Shown here: positions 6,241 to 8,998 of the stretch, one piece after another
Numbering within the stretch: position 1 is the first letter of the stretch
How the letters are laid out: each line of letters begins with the position of its first letter
From: Candidatus Latescibacterota bacterium
Lineage (GTDB): Bacteria > Latescibacterota > MVCY01 > DTYK01
NCBI GenBank assembly: GCA_012961925.1
Contig: DTYK01000053.1
Span: 1 to 8,998, forward strand
Reading direction: 5' to 3'
Length of the DNA stretch: 8,998 nucleotides
Translations under genes and position numbers: made by a program
Notes under the pieces: model-generated
Database searches by the model: none
What the model saw: only the letters and a program-made list of their open reading frames with translations
What the model was told of the DNA's origin: nothing

Positions 6241-7502
6241 GCCTCTCTCCGGTGAAAGAATCCCTTGATTCGTTCCCAGTGGATGAAGGTGAGCTCGCGG
6301 ACGGTGTGCACGATCAGATAGATGCCACCAGCGCCTATGATCACATTTGGTGCCCACATGGCCAGGGCGGGGGGGATGATCAATCTGTCGGCAAGTTCTT
6401 CTCCGCCGATCAGGAATGCCCAGTAGAGGATGAAGAAGCCGATACTCATTCCGAAACCGACCACTATTCCACCGCGCCTGCCCATAATGCCTAAAGGGGC
6501 CCCGACAAGGACAAATACAATGCATGCGACTGGAATAGAGTACTTCTTATGGACTTCGACGAGATACTTGCTGATCTTGCGTTTCAAGATCTCGATCTCA
6601 TTAAGATGGGCCTGGATTCGCTGGGCCTTCCTGCGATCCTGGAGGTCCCTTAGCTTTTTCGTCTTTTCTTCATGTATCTTGATCTGGCGGCGGTACTGGG
6701 CCACTTGCTCTAACATCATCTTCGAACTCATCTCCCTATCGCCCCTATACTTAGAGTCCGCCACATAGAGCCTTTCTCCCACCCCGAAGATGTTTATCAC
6801 GTGCTTCTGAAATTTCGTACGGATGTAGGTGTCCGGACGCTCTCTGTCTATCTGGTGAACCTCCCCGTCATAAAGGATCAGTGTGAGCCGATCCTCTTGG
6901 TTGGAAAAACTAACCTCGCCCCTCTTCGCCCGGATGGCTACGGGATATCCCTTACCCTCACGTTTGTAGATCGTTATACCGTAAATCTTCGAGTGGTACT
7001 CATCGACCTTATCGATGAGGATGCTATAGCCCGGCAGTTCATTTATGAAGACCCCTTCTTTATCCTTTAATGAGAGGGTGGGCTTTTTACGATATATGGC
7101 CGACATCAAGATCCTCGCCCTGTGGTTGGACTCAGGCAGGATGCGGTTATTAAAGATGACCAGAAGAATGGCTATCAATGTTGAGACCAGAAGCACCGGT
7201 AAGATCAATCTGTAAAGGCTGACCCCGCTGGCCTTTATGGCAGCGATCTCGTTATCGGCAGAAAGTCTGCCGAAGGCCATCAGGCATGCAACCAGGATGG
7301 CCATGGGCACGGAGAGAGCGATCATCCAGGCAAGGTTGTAGGAGAAGAGTTCAAGGGTGGTTATAATCCCGATACCCTTTCGGAGTAACAGATCCATCAC
7401 CTGGAGGATCAGGTCGATGATGAAGATGAAGGTTATGACGAAGAAACCGAAGAGGAAAGGGCCGATATGCTCTTTCAAAATATAACCATAAAGGATTCGC
7501 AT
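6237..7502 (-). CDS. lptF: LPS export permease LptF with coiled-coil insertion (LptF/LptG, YjgP/YjgQ family)
   Basis: LptF pairs with LptG in the LptB2FG transporter of the inner membrane. The 421-residue product shows the same plan: membrane helices about 14-36, 51-77 and 97-117, a periplasmic domain, then helices about 322-341, 346-366 and 378-399. The coupling segment is EIAAIKASGVSLYRL (85-99) and the helix-5 motif GRRGG (341-345). It is about 55 residues longer than E. coli LptF. The excess is a highly charged, Lys/Arg/Glu-rich segment (about 258-318) with strong helical and coiled-coil character, placed between the periplasmic domain and helix 4. The frame could begin at TTG 7508, but AAGGA (7514-7510) lies seven bases from ATG 7502 and only one from the TTG, so ATG 7502 is chosen. 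The TGA overlaps the lptG start, indicating coupled translation. Confidence 0.93.
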   Translation of the reverse strand: MRILYGYILKEHIGPFLFGFFVITFIFIIDLILQVMDLLLRKGIGIITTLELFSYNLAWMIALSVPMAILVACLMAFGRLSADNEIAAIKASGVSLYRLILPVLLVSTLIAILLVIFNNRILPESNHRARILMSAIYRKKPTLSLKDKEGVFINELPGYSILIDKVDEYHSKIYGITIYKREGKGYPVAIRAKRGEVSFSNQEDRLTLILYDGEVHQIDRERPDTYIRTKFQKHVINIFGVGERLYVADSKYRGDREMSSKMMLEQVAQYRRQIKIHEEKTKKLRDLQDRRKAQRIQAHLNEIEILKRKISKYLVEVHKKYSIPVACIVFVLVGAPLGIMGRRGGIVVGFGMSIGFFILYWAFLIGGEELADRLIIPPALAMWAPNVIIGAGGIYLIVHTVRELTFIHWERIKGFFHRREA

Positions 7503-7509
7503 TTCCAAA

Positions 7510-7514
7510 TCCTT
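7510..7514 (-). promoter_or_regulatory. lptF ribosome binding site that decides the start codon
   Basis: AAGGA on the minus strand sits seven bases before ATG 7502 and one base before the in-frame TTG 7508. Only the ATG has usable spacing. The site lies in the short gap after the stop of the FG-GAP/ASPIC gene, so no separate promoter is needed for lptF. Confidence 0.65.
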
Positions 7515-7525
7515 AAAGTTGGGGT

Positions 7526-8998
7526 TTAATCAGGTTCTACAACTGTGAGTATCTGGTTGGCCGGTACATCCTTCAGCCGTTGAAGGGTGCCGCTGGGCCA
7601 CCTTATCTCTATCAGCTCTGCTTTATCCCTTTTGCCAAGCCCGAAATGCATCCTGAGGTCGTTCTGCGACGCATAGCTGGACCCGCTCTTCACCTCATCC
7701 ATCTGGAAGGTAGAACCCGACCACACCTTTATCCTGGCACCGATCCCGTCCCTGTTACTCTTCCTGCCAACCATTTTGATCATTAACCAGTTATTCTGGT
7801 TTCCTCCCTCATTGCGGAGCAAGGTCGCCCTCTGATTGGAATTGACAACGTATATGTCCACATCCCCGTCGTTGTCATAGTCCCCAAAGGCAGCCCCCCG
7901 GCTCACCTCCTTGACAAGAAAGTAGTCACCCGAATCCAAAGAGACCTCTGTGAAAGTACCATCACCATTATTCCTGAAGAGTTGGTTCATTTGTGGGTAA
8001 CTTGAGCTTCGATCAATTAAGGAGATATTAGGGTCCACGTGGCCATTAGCGCAGAAGATATCCTGGTCCCCGTCATTATCATAATCAAAGAAGTTCGTAC
8101 CAAACGCTGTATATGGAAAGCTTTCCTTGCCCAAACCAACTTGAAAGGTCACGTCCGTGAAGAAACTACCTCCCTGGTTGCGGTAAAGGGTATTGCTTTC
8201 GTGCAGGAAGTTTATAACGATTATGTCCAGGTCTCCATCATTATCGTAGTCCCCAAAATCAACACCCATCCCTGCCTCTGCCATACCGTCCTCGTTGAAG
8301 GCCACTCCGCTGAAGAGTGCAACATCCGTAAAGGTTCCATCACCATTGTTTCTGTACAGGAAATTTGGCGTCCTGTCGTTGGCCACATATATGTCAATAT
8401 CTCCGTCATTGTCATAGTCCCCACAGACCACACCAAGCCCTCTCCCCGCTGTGGTGTAGAGACCTGCCTTCTTCGTTATGTCGGTGAACGTTCCGTCACC
8501 GTTGTTCCTGTAAAGTACATCCGATCGTCCGTCAAACTCGTCCGGACTGCAATAAAGTCCGATTGAACCTCTGCCACACCATTTGTTCTTCTTTACAGGG
8601 GAGTCAACGTAGTTGGCTACATAAAGGTCTAGATATCCATCGTTGTTGTAATCGAAGAAGGCGCTGCTCACCCCTAAACCGTCGTCCCCCACCCCAGCGG
8701 CTTCCGTCACATCGGTGAAGGTACCGTCGCCATTATTACGATAGAGGATATTGGGCCCAAAGTTGGTAACATAGATGTCTATGAAACCATCATTATCATA
8801 GTCGGCTGCCGAGGCCCCCATGCCGAATGAAGTATCCCCAACACCGGCTTCACGGGTCACATCGGTGAAGGTACCATCTCCATTATTACGATAAAGATGA
8901 CCTGAATCCGTGACAATAGCTTCCTCGATGGTCTCCCCCGGGGTTTTTCGGAAAAAATCCGGGGTGAAGTCCCATATCTTTGCTGTTATTAGTCGAAC
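7526..8998 (-). CDS. FG-GAP/VCBS-repeat protein with C-terminal ASPIC/UnbV domain (CRTAC1-like), N-terminus beyond right window edge
   Basis: The frame stays open to the window edge (490 codons seen). The GTG at 8860 that could open a shorter frame lies inside a repeat (RNNGDGTFTDVTREAGV), so it is not the start. Six blades carry the calcium loop DxDNDGxxD (DYDNDGFID, DYNNDGYLD, DYDNDGDID, DYDNDGDLD, DYDNDGDQD, DYDNDGDVD), most followed by LYRNNGDGTFTDV; a further such tail is seen at the edge. This predicts an integrin-alpha-like beta-propeller. Blade 2 holds an insertion with two Cys (CGRGSIGLYC) as seen in related proteins. The last 90 or so residues, from NWLMIKMVG through GSSYASQNDLRMHFGLG to IEIRWPSG, are the ASPIC/UnbV domain. 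Such proteins are normally exported and bind calcium; their cellular role is mostly unknown. The signal peptide would be outside the window. It lies 23 bases before lptF on the same strand. Confidence 0.92.
   Translation of the reverse strand, partial: VRLITAKIWDFTPDFFRKTPGETIEEAIVTDSGHLYRNNGDGTFTDVTREAGVGDTSFGMGASAADYDNDGFIDIYVTNFGPNILYRNNGDGTFTDVTEAAGVGDDGLGVSSAFFDYNNDGYLDLYVANYVDSPVKKNKWCGRGSIGLYCSPDEFDGRSDVLYRNNGDGTFTDITKKAGLYTTAGRGLGVVCGDYDNDGDIDIYVANDRTPNFLYRNNGDGTFTDVALFSGVAFNEDGMAEAGMGVDFGDYDNDGDLDIIVINFLHESNTLYRNQGGSFFTDVTFQVGLGKESFPYTAFGTNFFDYDNDGDQDIFCANGHVDPNISLIDRSSSYPQMNQLFRNNGDGTFTEVSLDSGDYFLVKEVSRGAAFGDYDNDGDVDIYVVNSNQRATLLRNEGGNQNNWLMIKMVGRKSNRDGIGARIKVWSGSTFQMDEVKSGSSYASQNDLRMHFGLGKRDKAELIEIRWPSGTLQRLKDVPANQILTVVEPD

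Noticed and set aside
6241..6525. Longer lptG product starting at 6525
   Set aside because: The 95 extra residues are Arg/His/Pro-rich, overlap lptF in another frame and have no family similarity. The ATGATG at 6240 matches the LptG N-terminus.
8039..8566. 175-residue frame on the + strand opposite the propeller gene
   Set aside because: It is the antisense of the Asp/Asn-rich repeats, giving Ile/Val-rich low-complexity protein with no ribosome site or family marks.

Overview
The window (about half G+C, densely coding) carries seven protein genes and looks like the chromosome of a diderm (Gram-negative-type) bacterium, because it encodes both LptF and LptG, the permease pair that extracts lipopolysaccharide from the inner membrane. 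I cannot name the taxon. A short-form adenosylhomocysteinase, an LptF with a long coiled-coil insertion and a CRTAC1-like FG-GAP/ASPIC protein would fit a deltaproteobacterial or candidate-phylum lineage, but this is an impression and not a proof. No mobile element, tRNA, rRNA or CRISPR array is seen.

Left part, + strand (1-4279): the C-terminal 239 codons of PTS enzyme I (ptsI, cut by the left edge); a 110-base gap; a sugar-1-phosphate nucleotidyltransferase with a GTG start (833-1822); S-adenosylmethionine synthetase (metK, 1832-2998); and adenosylhomocysteinase (ahcY, 3029-4279). The last three are separated by 9 and 30 bases and probably share a transcript. MetK makes SAM. AhcY removes the S-adenosylhomocysteine left after methyl transfer, so the pair forms half of the activated methyl cycle.

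Middle (4280-5164): a 165-base non-coding leader precedes a predicted secreted protein of unknown function (4445-5164). The leader holds two perfect helices (6 and 7 bp) whose arms interleave as an H-type pseudoknot (4362-4418). It also has a competing hairpin, and a strong Shine-Dalgarno sequence followed by a TTG-initiated nine-codon reading frame that runs through both 5' arms. This is the best candidate here for an undescribed element: a possible riboswitch or translational attenuator of no class I could recognise by eye.

Right part, - strand (5170-8998): a gene entering from the right edge encodes at least 490 residues of a calcium-binding FG-GAP/VCBS beta-propeller with a C-terminal ASPIC/UnbV domain. 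It is followed after 21-23 bases by lptF and, with overlapping start and stop codons, by lptG. These three read as one operon, which converges on the secreted-protein gene with only five bases between the two stop codons.
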